Source of the DNA: Guillardia theta CCMP2712
Taxonomy: Eukaryota > Cryptophyceae > Pyrenomonadales > Geminigeraceae
Direction of reading: 5' to 3'
DNA length: 64,000 nucleotides
Assembly (NCBI RefSeq): GCF_000315625.1
Contig: NW_005434626.1
Span: 468,867-532,866, forward strand
Shown: positions 20,412 to 32,687 of the stretch, piece after piece
Position numbering within the stretch: the first letter of the stretch is position 1
Layout of the letters: each line of letters opens with the position of its first letter
Made by a program: the position numbers and the translations under genes
Notes under the pieces: generated by a model
Databases searched by the model: none
What the model was told of the DNA's origin: nothing
Seen by the model: the letters and a program-made list of their open reading frames with translations, nothing else

Positions 20412-22258
20412 ATGACGCACAGGAATTCTATGTTTGACTTGCTCCGAGGAGGATTAAAATTCGACAGGAAGCTTAACAAAGATGCATCAAGGCTTGACAA
20501 GGACAGGAATAGCAGAAGCGACACAAACGCAAAGCTCCCTCACACAATCTCGTTTTTCTCCAATCAAGGGAGCGCTCTGCCCTCCAAAAGGAAGGAGCGT
20601 GATGACGACGAAGAAGAGGCAGATGAAGACGAACTAGAAACAGGAGCGCAAGACTTGAGCTCTATGAGGCATTCGGATGAAGAGGACAGCCAGATATCAG
20701 AGGAGGAAGGAGACGATGATAGTGGAACTGGCGAGGGAGTGAAGCTGTTCGCCGGGGCAGCGAATCCTGTCAGGGAAGCGAAGAAACATAAGCCGCATGC
20801 GAGAGGGAAGATGACGGAGGAGAAAGACAATCAGGTAGCAGACGAGATCAAAACTTTTCGTAGGCAGATGGGAATCACCGTGAGTGGCGATGAGATCGCT
20901 CCTCCTATCGGCACCTTCAGTGAGATCAAACTGAGCAAGGAGCAGAAATGGCTCCTCCATGGCATTGAGACGGCAGGGTGGAAGGAGCCGACGCCGATCC
21001 AGATGCAGGCGATCCCCATCCTCCTCGAGAGACGCGACCTGGTTGCCTGTGCTCCAACTGGGTCCGGCAAGACAGGAGCCTTTGTCATCCCGCTCTTTGC
21101 GCTGCTTCAGGCGCCCAAGAAGGAGGGGATCCGAGGGCTAATCGTCTCCCCTACCAGGGAGCTCGCGACTCAGATCTTCAACCAGTGCAAGCTGCTCAAG
21201 GCTTTCTCCAAGCTCCAAGTCAAGCTTCTCACCAAAGCAACCGCTGCTTCCGTGGCAGCCCTTCAGATGGACCCGCAGGCGCGCAACCATGACGTGGTCG
21301 TCTCAACCCCCGCACGCCTTGTCTCTCTGCTCCAGCAGAAGTCCCTTGACCTCAGCTCGGTCGAGCTCCTGATAGTCGACGAGGCCGACAAGCTCTTCGA
21401 GGAAGGCTTCATCACCCAGCTCGACGAGATCCTGGCGGCATGCAGCAACCGCAAGCTGCAGAAGTCTCTCTTCAGCGCCACCATCCCCCCGCAGATCGAG
21501 GAGCTCGCTCGCAGCATCATGCCTCATCCGACCTTTGTCACGGTTGGCAGCAAGGTGGGAGCAAACTCGAAGATCAAGCAGAAGCTCGTCTTCGTAGGCT
21601 CGGAGGAGGGGAAGCTCATCGCCATCCGTCAGCTCATCCAAACAGGCTTGAAGCCTCCCGTCCTCATGTTCGTGCAGTCCATCGATCGAGCGAAGCAGCT
21701 CTTCCGCGAGCTGGTGTACGACGGGATCAACGTAGACGTCATGCATGCTGAGCGAACGCAAGCGCAGCGTGACAACATCATCTCTCAGTTCCGGTCGGGG
21801 GCCATCTGGGTGCTCATCTGCACAGACCTGATGGCGAGAGGCATCGACTTCAAGGGCGTGAACCTCGTCATCAACTACGACTTCCCTCAGAGCACCATCA
21901 GCTACATCCACAGGATTGGACGAACAGGTCGTGGCGGACGAGAAGGCGAGGCTGTAACGTTCTTCACTGGGGAAGATGTCTTGTACCTCCGGAGCATCGC
22001 GAACGTTATGAAGCAGTCAGGATGCGACGTTGCTGACTGGATGCTCCAGCTCAAGAAGCCGGGCAAGAAGGTCTTGTCTACTTGCTGTCTCTCTCCGTCC
22101 TCACTGACATGCTTCTATCACAGAAAGCAAAGATGCTCAAGAAGAAGGCTCCTGAGCGCAAGGACATTGTTGAGGTCCCGCGGTGCTTCAAGCAGCAAAG
22201 AAAGAAGAAACAGCAGATGATTGAAGGGACGAAGAAGAAGAAACAGGATCAGGACTAG
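20412..22258 (+). CDS. DDX52: DEAD-box RNA helicase DDX52/Rok1
   Basis: Exons 20412-22070 and 22124-22258 encode 597 residues, nearly the length of human DDX52. The acidic N-terminal part precedes the core: Q motif (PTPIQMQAIP), motif I APTGSGKT, Ia PTRELA, Ib TPARL, II DEAD (LLIVDEADKLFE), III SAT, IV VLMFVQS, V RGIDFKGVNLV, VI HRIGRTGRGG. The second exon (KKKAPERKDIVEVPRCF) matches the DDX52/Rok1 C-terminus, and the FDLLRGGLKFD start also fits. Rok1 releases snR30 and acts in 18S rRNA maturation in the nucleolus. The start is ATG 20412 or ATG 20430. An AATAAA lies 18 bp past the stop. Confidence 0.93.
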
Positions 22259-22276
22259 CATCGGTACATTTCCTGT

Positions 22277-22282
22277 AATAAA
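22277..22282 (+). terminator. Poly(A) signal AATAAA of DDX52
   Basis: AATAAA sits 19 bp past the stop codon, in the 140-bp gap to the convergent LysM gene. Confidence 0.6.
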
Positions 22283-22398
22283 TTCACTGAGAAGCAGCAT
22301 GCTTGTCGTTGTCGAGTGTGCATTGGCCAAAGTCAAGATTGAAAGTGTGTACGTTCATGTGATAGGCCTATAGAAGGGAGATAATTGTTACATGTCCA

Positions 22399-24350
22399 TT
22401 AGACATGGCTGTTGGAGCAGATGTCGGGGAGGACGCACAATTGTGAACTGGCTGGGATCATTGTCGTTTTCCTGTCCAGGCTCGGGTTGGCCAGGAAAAG
22501 AGTCGTGTTGCTCATCTGCAACACGATCATGTTTGACAAGCACGTGCGATGATACTGACCTGGAAGTTCCAGAGCAACCAACTGAGAGCAGTGTCAACCG
22601 ATGGAGTGAAGACTGGACCAAGACGGATCGCCACGTTTGACGGCATGTCGTCAAGATTTTCTGCTCACGCATCACTTGAAACCTCTTGAAATGTCAGGAA
22701 GTCACCGGGAGTTTGCCAGGTGCTGATGCCATTCAATGAGATTGGCAACCTTGTTGCAACATTTGCAGACCAAATTTGCGCCCTGACAATCATCACAAGA
22801 CGACAAGGGCAGGTAAATATGTACCAGTCTGTTTGAAACAATCGAGCTATGGTCAGGAGCGTCTCCTTTGGACTCGTGCAGTAAAAACACGGCAGAACCT
22901 CAACAAGAATGCATCTGAGTGACACAGTTATCATCTTGAAAGCCTTGCTCTTGATGACCTTTGGTTCGATGCATATCTATCATGCACTTCAATGCAGATG
23001 TCCACCACTGATCCCATGTGCTTGGTCTGCATGTACTTGTGATCAGGATGGCGACAACTACCTGGCGTCATTAGACCTCTGGCAGCCACGAGACGTTGGC
23101 ATAGATGAGATATGTTTGTCGGCCATCAGCGTACATCACTGCAAGTTGTCTTAGATAGAAGGCTTCTGTTTGCTCAGCGCAAATCAAGTACCATCGTTAG
23201 GTATGTTTGCACTTGCTGTCACATTCCTTTCCTTCAAAGTCAAGCAGACAACACACGCACAACACGTTCTTACCGCACGAATAGAGGCTGCGACAACCTC
23301 GCTTGTCCAATTACAGCATTTGTTTGAACATTCCATAGGAAATTTGTGAAATTCACCTGGAGGGATACAAGTCAAGCCTTGCTTTGCAGTCGATGGCACT
23401 TCACGTTGAAGATCGAGTCTAAAGATTGCACAACCACCGCAAAGGGCGGCATTTCACAGTTTGAAACCGCAGCGTTGACCCTACTGATGCATGGGGTCGG
23501 GGAGTTGGAAGCAGCAACGCATTTCTGCGCTCACACAGTCAAGTGGGCGCATGCACATCCGACGACTCACAGCCCATGGAATGATGGAAGGAGTCTCATC
23601 CTGCTGGGGCTGCAGCGACCCGTTGACCAGCTTGTAAACGGAAGCATTGAACCATGCTTGATATGTCACCGTCACCCTCTAACACAAATGATTCTACAGT
23701 CTCACCATCCACAAATGCTGGCCGATATTCATACACGTAGAGCTGGAAGGTGTATGTCGTCCATGTTGATTGTTGTTGGTTCTTCGCAGATATGTTCAAA
23801 TCAATTGTGAAATCCTACAGATCATCATGAGATATGGGCAAAACGGAAACGCGTTAACGTACGTGATTCACATGACTCTTGTATGGTGTATATACAAGGG
23901 TTCGAGTCCAAATACCGTTCTGCTCCTGAACAATTCCACTCCACTGCATCCCTGGGATTTGCTTGGAAAGGAACTGGAGAGAGTTTCCGAATTCAATATT
24001 TGCACTCGTCCAAGGCTGCTGCTGCAATGAAATATTCACTTGTAACTTGAACTCTATCCCTCCTGATCTGCAAACAGACATAATTTAGAAACAATTGTCG
24101 CTTCTTGATGCTCAACTTACTTCATGCCCCAATATGCAATGTAGCTTTTGTTGTATTGGATGGACAAAGGCTCGAAAATCTCTGAAATGACTCCCGCATT
24201 GTACTGTATTGAACCATCTGCTGTGCATGGCGCTAGTCAGCCAGTAAATGCATGGACAACGGTCGACAACAAACCTGATGAGCTCGTCCCATGCAACAGC
24301 AGGAGGAAGCAGCCCAAGCACAATGCTCTTCTGCATTGCCTCACTCCCAT
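22399..24350 (-). CDS. Secreted LysM-repeat surface protein, paralog A
   Basis: The start at ATG 24350 gives a signal peptide (RRALCLGCFLLLLHGTSSS). Spliced N-terminal exons read SIQYNAGVISEIFEPLSIQY, KSYIAYWGM, GIEFKLQVNISL, QIPGMQW and RTLVYTPY, a layout shared with paralog B. The C-terminal part has two LysM-like units: CFYCTSPKETLLTIARLFQT followed after an intron by IWSANVATRLP, then FTPSVDTALSWLLWNFQ with MSNTTLFLANP. It ends IPASSQLCVLPDICSNSHV. The CVLPDIC ending is also found in paralog B and, as CVSICNQ, in C. LysM domains bind N-acetylglucosamine polymers; extracellular glycan binding is inferred. Exon joins between 22935 and 23870 are not all resolved. Confidence 0.75.
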
Positions 24351-24379
24351 GCTGAATCGTTAAGTCCACCCAGTTGATT

Positions 24380-24560
24380 CGAGTCTGCGGCGTTCCTGGC
24401 TACGGTTTCTCGCTCTGAAGGTCGTCTGACCCCGCGGTTGTCACCTTGCCGTGTTGGAGCTCACTGACAGAACGATCTCGCAGGGCACAGCTCAAGCCTC
24501 TACCGTACCGAACTGATGCGGCATTTCACCCTACCGTGAACTGACTGAGCTAAGTTAGTA
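24380..24560. repeat. GC-rich word island 4 (short, weaker)
   Basis: It carries island words at lower density: CCCCGCGGTTGTCACC, CTACCGTACCGAACTGATGCGG, CCCTACCGTGAACTGACTGAGC. It lies directly upstream of the paralog A start. Confidence 0.4.
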
Positions 24561-24879
24561 TGCCCTCTGAGTATGTCCGACGGTTCAACATTGTGACTGC
24601 CGTGGCATTAGTGGCATCCTCTACACAGCGGCAACTTCTATCGGGAGCTCATCCCTTCCTCGCTGCTTCGCTCACCCCCGCCATCGCTGCCGCCATCTCC
24701 CATTGAAGCGTCAAGCGAACCAGGCAGATGGGTGTAGGCCGGTGCTGGACGGGGTGGGTGGGCTGAGGTGGGGATGAGGGCGAGCAAACATGAGACTGAG
24801 GGGGATGAGGCCAATGAAGCAAGAGCTGAGGCGGACTTACAACATGCTTGTAAGGCCACCTACCCCATCTACTTCAAAA

Positions 24880-24990
24880 GATTGCAATCATACCCCTACC
24901 CCCTTAATTCCCAGCAACTTGAAGATAAAGACTACGAAGGACCGGGTGAAGTTTACTAAGTACCCCCACCCACTTCATCGTAGTCCCCTC
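24880..24990. repeat. Short C-rich TACCCC tract
   Basis: It reads CATACCCCTACCCCCTTAATTCCC and later TACCCCCACCCACTTC, the complement form of the GGGGTA class. Confidence 0.45.
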
Positions 24991-26039
24991 CTCTAGCCCA
25001 GGAGAGCTCATTCTAGCAAAAGTTGGCGTGATTGAATTGTTAATCAAAACTTGTATACAAATAAAGGTACCAGTATCTTGCAAAACTTATATCAAATATT
25101 TAGCTATCAAATAGTTTGGTACAAATTATACATTGTCTCATTTAAACAATAGGCCACTCTGTTGCTGCAAGTGGGATGCCACATGAGCTACTCCATGAGG
25201 GAAGGTTGAGCTCAACGAGGGGACGCGGAGGACAGTCGAGGGGAGGAGAACGATGGCAGGAGAGGAGGAGGAAGAGGAGGGCAGAGAGACTGGTAAGGCA
25301 GAGAGTAGAGCTAGCAACAGAGGCGAGGGCATGTACCTCTGCAAGCGGAACAAAAGAAGTTGACTAGCGTAAAGGTATGGAGATGTGGGGGAATGCGACA
25401 ACGAGCTGTGATTGGAACCTTCATTCCTGAAGTGTTGTAATGGGTTCAACCAAGATGCGAAGGGAACATCGAAAGAAGCGGGAAGATGCTTGATTCGAAT
25501 AGTGAATTGGAATTAACCGTTGACATGAACATGGTGGGTAGAAGTTTTCAATCTTGAAATAGAAGTGAATTGGAGCTGAAGTCATATTTTCTCGACTTGA
25601 TAAATCTTTTGTAGATGAACGTATACAATGCTAGAGGGTAAATGAGATTTCGAGAAGGATTTTAGCCAGGAGAGACACTTTGTAATAGCGAAGTTGTTTA
25701 TAGAACCTCTTGGTATAAGTTTATGTAATCGTTGATAACGAAACATCAAAGAGAATAGAACGAATCGGTATAACATGAACCATCATCATATAATGACCGT
25801 GAGACAGTTAGCTCTGTCAGTCCTCGCTTTAGCCTGTGCATTCATCCAACTGTGTTCTTCATCTCCTTCATCCAGAGAACTGACCTAGTATGAGATAGCG
25901 TTTCTGTTCTCATGTGTGCTTATTGACGTTCATCTTGCAAGGTTGACGTTGGATACGTGGACTGTGAAGAGCAGCAACATACTTTCATGCAACCTGGGAA
26001 GTGAATTTCGTACCGAGATTCAACTTCCCCTCCATTTGT
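24991..26039. other. Intergenic, no supported gene
   Basis: The interval is AT-richer than its surroundings. A 64-codon minus-strand frame with a real ATG at 25776 lacks features. The last 200 bp are presumably the promoter of the transporter gene. Confidence 0.35.
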
Positions 26040-27177
26040 ATGGGTGTGAGCAGCCAGCACGCCGAGTTTCAGCCTTCAAAGTCTGACAGGCAGGAGGCAG
26101 AGCTTCTTGTTCGGATAGACGCGCAGTCCCGGGAATCAAACGGCTCCACGACAGGTCAATCCAGTCAGAGTGGTGACAAAGCACCACCTGCATACATGGA
26201 CAGGTTTCTCGATGCCCTCCCTGGACCCATCCAGTTCACAGTCCTTGCTTCTGCCGTCTTCATATTCTTCGGAGCGCACAACTACCTGCAGGAAGCGATC
26301 TCGAGGATGCAGGGGTTCGAGGGGTTGGGAAGCATCTTGGGCTATCTGGAGGTGATGGGCGTGATGGTTTGCTCCTTCTTCGAGCGGATGATGGTGGGAG
26401 AGAAGGGCAGGACAGTGAAGGCGATGAACTACATGAAGTTAACCATGTGCTTGCTGGGCACAAGCTACCTCAGCACTGTTGGCCTCAATTACATCAACTA
26501 TCCCACCAAGGTGGTCTTTCGAAGCTGCAAGCTGATCCCAACCATGGGGGTTGCGCTCGTCATGCACCACGAGAGGTTTAGCATGGTCGAGGTGCTCTCA
26601 GCAGTGTGCGTGTGTGCCGGGCTCGCTATGTTCGCGTTTGCAGACATGTCGGGGGAGCAGAAGGTCTCTACAGTTTACGGGATGTCCTTGCAGGCGCTGA
26701 GCGTCATAGCCGACTCCTTCCTGCCCAACTTCCAGCAAGCCTTGTTTCGCCAGGGAGCGTCGACCTTGGAAGTGACGTACTACACCAACTTGTACGTCTT
26801 CGTCATCATGACCTTCCTGGGTGGAGGCACCGGCCACCTCTTGGGCGCGTACAACTTCATCCTCAGCAATGCATGGGCGGTGATGTACTTGACCATCTAC
26901 ACCATCGTCGCGTACGTTGCTATCAGCTTCCACATGCGAGTTGTCTCCCGGTATGGAAGCGTGATCGCTGTTCTCGTGGGCAACATTCGAAAGGTACCTT
27001 GTTGTTTCTTCCGCCTCGGTCTCTCACGCTTGTTCTCAGGCTGGCACCATAGCGCTCTCCTTTCTGCTCTTTCCCAAGCCATTCTCATGGTTCTACGTTT
27101 ACGGAACGCTCCTCGTGTTCGGGGGTCTCACTGCCACCGCTTACGTCAAGGATAGACGTAGGAGGAGTCAGAAGTAG
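26040..27177 (+). CDS. SLC35B-type (UAA family) nucleotide-sugar/PAPS transporter
   Basis: Exons 26040-26993 and 27040-27177 encode 363 residues. The start is the first in-frame ATG (MGVSSQHAEF). After a hydrophilic N-terminus of about 60 residues there are around ten membrane helices, for example FTVLASAVFIFFGAHNYLQE, VEVLSAVCVCAGLAMFAFA, LYVFVIMTFLGGGTGHLLGA and SWFYVYGTLLVFGGLTATAY. The signature NYINYPTKVVFRSCKLIPTM matches the SLC35B2/B3 PAPS-transporter group. Such proteins exchange activated sulfate or sugar nucleotides across ER/Golgi membranes. The exact substrate cannot be told from sequence alone. The basic tail KDRRRRSQK is a typical cytosolic end. Confidence 0.87.
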
Positions 27178-27547
27178 TGCGTGCTAGGTCGTCTCGGAGT
27201 TGCGACAGCTTCAGGTCCTTAGCGTCGGTTGCGCTCGTGTGTCAAGACGGCACTTGCCAACCTGACTTGTGATAGTGTGAAAGTTGAAGTCGAGCAAGAG
27301 TTTATCACCATGGTCGGATGCAAAAGGAGGAACATTTAGCATTTTGAAATACCAGGATTAAATTCGTTTGCCGACTTGCAACTTGCATCTGACATCTCTG
27401 CTTGCTTCTAACCTGACAGAGCTCATTATAGGAGTACTACTAGGCTATCAGTACCAGCGCCCCTCTACCCTGGTACTGGGCTAGAGGCGCTTTACTGTTA
27501 CAGCCCTAGTACTGTACGTTAGGCCCTTCCATGGCGTCGGGTGGCCG
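27178..27547. other. Intergenic; promoter of the coiled-coil gene, with a tiny uORF
   Basis: No ORF with features is present. An upstream ATG at 27531 opens a 6-codon uORF (MASGR) whose TGA overlaps the downstream ATG at 27548. Confidence 0.4.
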
Positions 27548-29800
27548 ATGAGAAGGCGAGAAGAAGAAGGCGCGCGAGGGGTGACGAGGATGGCGATGAG
27601 GAGGAGCATGGTGGAGCCAACGATTGAGGACGCCAGGAGGATGCAGATGCTCTCCGCAGCCGCTCGATCCTATCGTCCTGCGTCCGCGCCCTCGTCCGCT
27701 GCGAGGCCCAAGGACAGGCGGGTGACGGGGAAGCAGGTGGAAGCGACGGGGAAGAAGAAGGGGACGACCTCCTCGCAGAGAGAGAAGAAGGTCTTAGCTG
27801 TCAAGGACACGAGCCGTCATGGGCAGCAGCGAGTGGAGGAGAGGAGCAGCGCGTCTCGGCATCCTCCCCATCCCTCCTCCTTCCAAAGCCTGTCCCGCTC
27901 CATGCCCGCCAAGTCTCCGTGGTCCCTGCATGAGAAAGAGAAGCTGTGGAGACAGTCTGTGCCCTTGTCAGAGGACGCGAAGGCGCAGGATGGAGGGCGG
28001 AGGAGCAACCAGACGCCATGGCTGGATTCAACCTCTGCCGACGAGGAGTTCCTTCATAGAGCGTCAGGGTCCTTCATGCAACGTGAAGCAGCATGCAGCT
28101 CCTGCCGCGCTCTGACGCTGCTTGGCTAGGATCCTTCGATTCTTACTTCCCTAACTTGTCTCCTCCTACTCTCGTCCAGGTTCGTCTCTGACGTCTGACC
28201 TGCGCTGAGCATGCGGACAGCAGGGAGGGGGGATGGACGACTCGCAGTCAGAGCAGTAGCTTTCGAGCTCCTGCGTCTCTCTCTGACCTTGTCTAGGTTG
28301 CGCCAAGAGCACATGATGAGCCACACGCTCAACGACGAGCTTGACAAGCTGAAGCGAGAGTTTGATGACGTCGCCGCGCGCAACAGAGCTCTTCAAGACA
28401 GCATCTGCGTGCACATCGCCGGTGACAATAGCTCACCTCTCCTACAGGCAGTGACAGTCAGCAGAGAAGGAAGAAGCCGTCAACAAGTTCAGAGACACCC
28501 AGCAGAAGCTCAGCAGCGTGAGAGCTCGTTGTGAGTCAAGAGGAAGCTGATGTGCTGCAGGAGCTCGAGAAGATGCAGAGGCAGGAGCAACGATCGAAGC
28601 AACACGAGCAGGAGATGCTTGAAGTCACTCGCATGCTGCGAGAGGAGCAGGAGAAGGTAACATACTTCGAGATCCCGCTCCCATCAACCCGTGAGGATAC
28701 AGGTGCTACGATTGAAGACGACGATCGAAACTCTTGAACATGATCTGCAAGAGGTTGTGAATGCAAACTGTGGCTCATCCAAGCTCATATCTAAGTATTT
28801 GCATTGGAAGGTTTTGAAGGAGAAAGACAATAACATACATTCCTTGGAAAAGTCTCTTGCGAAGGAGAGAGGAGAGAACTCGTATCTCAAGAGCAACCTG
28901 CATGAAGTACACTCCTGCCCTTGTTTCGACTAGTCCTGAAGGATATGTCAGACTGAACTCGCTCTGGGAGAAGAGAGGATGAAAATCTTTCACTTTGAGC
29001 ACAAGATTATGGAGCAGGGGCAGCAGATCGAATACCTCAAGAGAGTTCGAGAGGAGCATCACAAAACCGAGAAGCAATTTCAAACACGAGAAACAGAATG
29101 GAACCAGAAGATGCAGGTGGGGCGAGAGAAAAGTTTACAACATGTTTGCAACATTTTCATTGCTGTCCAAACTAGACCTGAGAGGTTTTGTCAGCACATG
29201 GAGGAGAAGATATCAGAATACAACCTTGTGATCAGTCAGGTTGCTCTCTCCCGCCTCTTGCTCGCTGGTGCTGATGGATGGAACAGCTGAGGGAGACGAT
29301 CGAGAGTCATAAGGATCAGGCGGCGGAGAAGAAGATACAGATTGCTCTCTTGCAGGTATCGCACACGTCATCGACGAGGACGTGACGTGTGTTCAAAGGA
29401 AAGAATCAGTTACGCTGACAAGACCATCGAAGATCTGCAGAACAAGCTCACCCTAGCGGAGACATCAGCCAAGGAGCAAGGTACCATGACACTTGAGCTC
29501 ACCATTGCGCTGACAGACTGAATGACAGCACAGAAGGCAGAGAGGTTCTCACAGAGCGAACATTCGACCATGTATCAGATACGTGAGCTTCAGGACAAGC
29601 TCAAGGCACGCGAGACCTCTCGCAGCCGTTACTGACGAGGAGGCTGCTAGGACGCTCTGTTTGACGTCAAGTCAAACCATGAGGCCAAGGTCGTGCTGGA
29701 GGAGCACTCTCAGAACCTGCAGAGCGAAGTCGACGAGCTGCGACATCTGTACGAACGCGAAGTGAAGAAAACCCGAGGTGACCATGCTGTTACTGCTGTT

Positions 29801-29836
<36 letters not shown>

Positions 29837-30883
29837 CCTCCTGCTCTCCCTCTTCCTCCACCTCCTCCTCCTCTCCTCCTCCTCCTCCTCCTCCTCCTCC
29901 TCCTCCTCCTCTTGATAATATCCAACGTGTTTCATGTAGATGCGCAGCAAGATTCCGATGAGAAGACGAGAAAGATAGAGGAGATGAAATCAGCTCTTGC
30001 TTCCCAAGAGTCCCTTGTTCATTCTCTCCGATCAGAGCTCGTACGAGCCTTTGGCTTGAGCTCCCCCTCCCCCTCCCCCTCCCCCTCCCCCTCCTTCTCC
30101 TTCCCCCCTCTATCCTCCTCCTCCTCCTCCGCCCCTTCACTATCGCCTCCAATGTGCCTGACCTGAAAGTATTTTTGCACTCCAGGACGAGCTAAGAAGC
30201 AGCAAGAAGAGCTTGGAGGATGAAAACAAGAGCCTGAGCCACCTCAAGCAGAACTTCCAAGACGTGCAGACGAAGCATGAGGTGCTTTCCTCTACCGCTG
30301 GGCCATGCGCGGAGACGTCTTGACTTTCTACTGTCCTTGTCTACAAGGTGACGGAGACAAAGTATCGAGCCCAGCAAGAGCTCTTGCAGAAGCAGTCGCA
30401 AGTACTTAGAGCACTGCAGGTCGTGCTGTTGTTTCCCAGCTCATGCACCTGATGAGAGGCCTCTGTTGCAGGAACGAGCGTCGTCGACAGAGCTCCAGCT
30501 GTCGTCCTTGAAGGTACAAGCCCCGTGGAGACGCTGCCGATGACGTCAAAGGCCTGCAGGGCGAGTACGATCAGTCGCGGGGGGAGTGCGAGAGCTTGCA
30601 GGAGCGGAGCAAGCGGATGGAGGAGGAGATGGCGCATGAGATCAGAGACTTGAAGGTGCTGCGAGTGAGAGCAGGACGAGCGTAACGCCATCCTGACAGA
30701 AGCAGCTTATGCTGCACAAGCGACGAGCCAACAAGGGCGCAGAGCTGAACAACCAGCTGCTGGGGCTGGTGACGAAGGTGCCTGACCTGAATCTCTTCGC
30801 CATGTCAAACTTGTCAGGCGATGGACGGCGACATGGATCAGGAGACGCTGGAGGAGCAGCTGCAGCCACTGAAACTAAAATGA
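27548..30883 (+). CDS. Many-exon coiled-coil protein
   Basis: The first exon (ATG 27548) encodes a basic, Ser-rich head of about 175 residues. It is followed by at least fifteen small exons of heptad-rich sequence: NDELDKLKREFDDVAARNRA, LQELEKMQRQEQRSKQHEQE, LRLKTTIETLEHDLQEV, KDNNIHSLEKSLAKERGENS, NHEAKVVLEEHSQNLQSEVD, KTRKIEEMKSALASQESLV, GEYDQSRGECESLQERSKRM. The last exon ends QETLEEQLQPLKLK with TGA 30881-30883. The long continuous coiled coil suggests a structural role such as a basal-body or cytoskeletal rod, but no family is recognised. Two introns are inflated by CTC/CTGCTC and CCCCTC microsatellites. The stop is 101 bp from the convergent collectin-like gene. Confidence 0.75.
29785..29912. 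repeat. (CTGCTC)n then (CTC)n microsatellite in an intron
   Basis: CTGCTC units from about 29800 grade into uninterrupted CTC units to 29911, inside an intron of the coiled-coil gene. Confidence 0.85.
30060..30130. repeat. (CCCCTC)n and (CTC)n microsatellite in an intron
   Basis: Hexamer CCCCTC repeats at 30062-30090 are followed by CTCCTC at 30114-30130, again in an intron of the coiled-coil gene. Confidence 0.8.
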
Positions 30884-30984
30884 ATCAACTGATACTCCAC
30901 GTCGTTGACGCGAAACACCGGGAGGTTGTCAAAAAGTTCATTTGTTCGAAAAGATGGCGGGATGCGTGAGCTAGCTTACAAGGA

Positions 30985-32687
30985 TTAGACATCCTTGGCA
31001 CAATAGTAGGGCTTGGGTTGCGAGCAGTCAGCATCTCCGATCTTTCCACGGAGAGCTCCAACTCCAAACACTTGCACGCAGTTCTCGCCCCCATCGCTCT
31101 TAGGATATCCCGCTCCCCACTGAGAGATGAGGAACATGATGTTCGACTTGTCGACGTTGTACCACTCGTTTCCTCCGTCAGGCGATCTCTTCAAGCCGAT
31201 CCAGAAGTCTTGCATGCGCATGCGATCGGAAACGGACTTGAGGTCAGACTGGCTGGCAGGGGAGTACACATGTCCTCCCCAGGCGTGGCACTTCATCTCG
31301 GCGATGTCGAACTTGTCAGGCTCAGTGTTGATCTGCAAGCAGAGCGTGTCGCCGATGGTCAACCATCCTCCAGCCCTGTCGCAGCGCACTTGGACAGACT
31401 CGGGGCCGAGTGGGCCGACTGAGCCTTCGGGTCCGGGCTTGCCCTCGTCACCCTGAGGGCCCACAGGCCCTTCAGGTCCACGGGGACCCTGAGGCCCTGG
31501 AGGTCCGTAGAGACCACGAGGACCCTCGACGCCAGGAGGACCAGGATCACCCTCGGGGCCGGTGGGGCCAGGCTTGCCTGGAAGTCCGTCCTTGCCATCC
31601 TCTCCAGGAGCTCCGGGAGGTCCCTGCTCACCACGAGGACCATGGCTGTGCTCCTTAGTGACGATCTTCTTGCGAAGATTCTCGTCGTTCCACTTGAGCA
31701 GCTGCTTCATCTTGGAGTAGGCGTTGTCCTCCATAGTCTTCAGCCTGTCAACCCACATTCAATGATCTCACATCACTCGCACATTGACCACCTTTCGATT
31801 CTAGCCTCTGAGGCTTCGATTCTCTTATGATTCTCCTTCATGAAGTACTCCAACTTCTTGATTCTCTCGGCGTTACTATCATACCTGAAGAGAAGACGAA
31901 AGTCAACTCGTGCAAGACTATCACAAGATCTCACATTTTCTTGAAGATTTCCTTCAACAACATCTTGTTGCAAGCCTTTGTGCAGACGCCACCGGGGCAC
32001 TTCAAGCAGCACGATGGGCAGGGGCTGGGCCTCTGCACGGAGATCGGGCCAGTGAAGCGAACAACAGTGGGTGGCTGCGCTGGAGGAGGAGGAACTGCCT
32101 TGATCTCAAGGTTCTTGATTGGGACTGGGGCAGGAGGAGGCAAGTTCAGGCTTCCACCGATCTGTTCGCGTCATGTCAGCTTCAACTCATCATCTCCTCG
32201 TGACTCACAGCAAACGCATTCGCTGGCTCGGCATCAAGCTGCTGAGCCTGTGCAGGAGAGATGGGGCTCAGCTGCTGCCAGTTCGCTGGAATCCCCTGAG
32301 TGGCTGTTTGATACTCGACAAGCTCTGAGGTCTGCAAGGACAAGAAGAGATCAGCTGATTTGAATTGCTTCTTAACAGAGAACAGATGGTGTATCGACGT
32401 CTAACAATGAAACGAACTTGCAGGCACAGAGCTGGGCTGGACGAACAGTCGGGATGATTCAAGTATACATAAACTATACACCCTCCGAGACATCAAACAT
32501 AACGAGGAAAAACAAAACATGCAGCAATGACAATTATCTTTTGACAAACAGCAGTGTTGAGGTATACAAAGATCGCAACTTCAACATACCCACTACCTCT
32601 ATCCACCCATGTCCCCCCGACATTCACAAAACTCACTCTTGAGGCCAAAAACAGCCAACCACACTCTAACGTGACTAATGACATCAT
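30985..32687 (-). CDS. Collectin-like secreted protein: Pro-rich/Cys/coiled coil/collagen/C-type lectin
   Basis: In order the exons give: a probable signal sequence from ATG 32687 ([16 protein letters not shown], weakest part); a Gln/Pro-rich segment ([30 protein letters not shown]); a Cys cluster ([18 protein letters not shown]); a coiled coil ([20 protein letters not shown]); about 28 Gly-X-Y triplets ([19 protein letters not shown] through GPLGPE); and a C-type lectin-like domain of about 125 residues. The domain shows [28 protein letters not shown], the family WIGL motif, [25 protein letters not shown] and [14 protein letters not shown]. Collectins use this layout to bind glycans as trimers. 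The canonical EPN/QPD calcium-sugar motifs are not evident, so ligand and Ca2+ dependence are open. Confidence 0.83.

Noticed and set aside
21303-21911. A 202-codon antisense frame within DDX52
   Set aside because: It mirrors conserved helicase codons on the other strand; no independent features.
23890-23915. GGTTCGAGTCC resembling a tRNA T-arm
   Set aside because: It lies within a coding exon of LysM paralog A on the other strand, and no acceptor, D or anticodon arms fit around it.
25582-25776. A 64-codon minus-strand frame with a real ATG
   Set aside because: It is in AT-rich intergenic DNA and has no recognisable feature or context.
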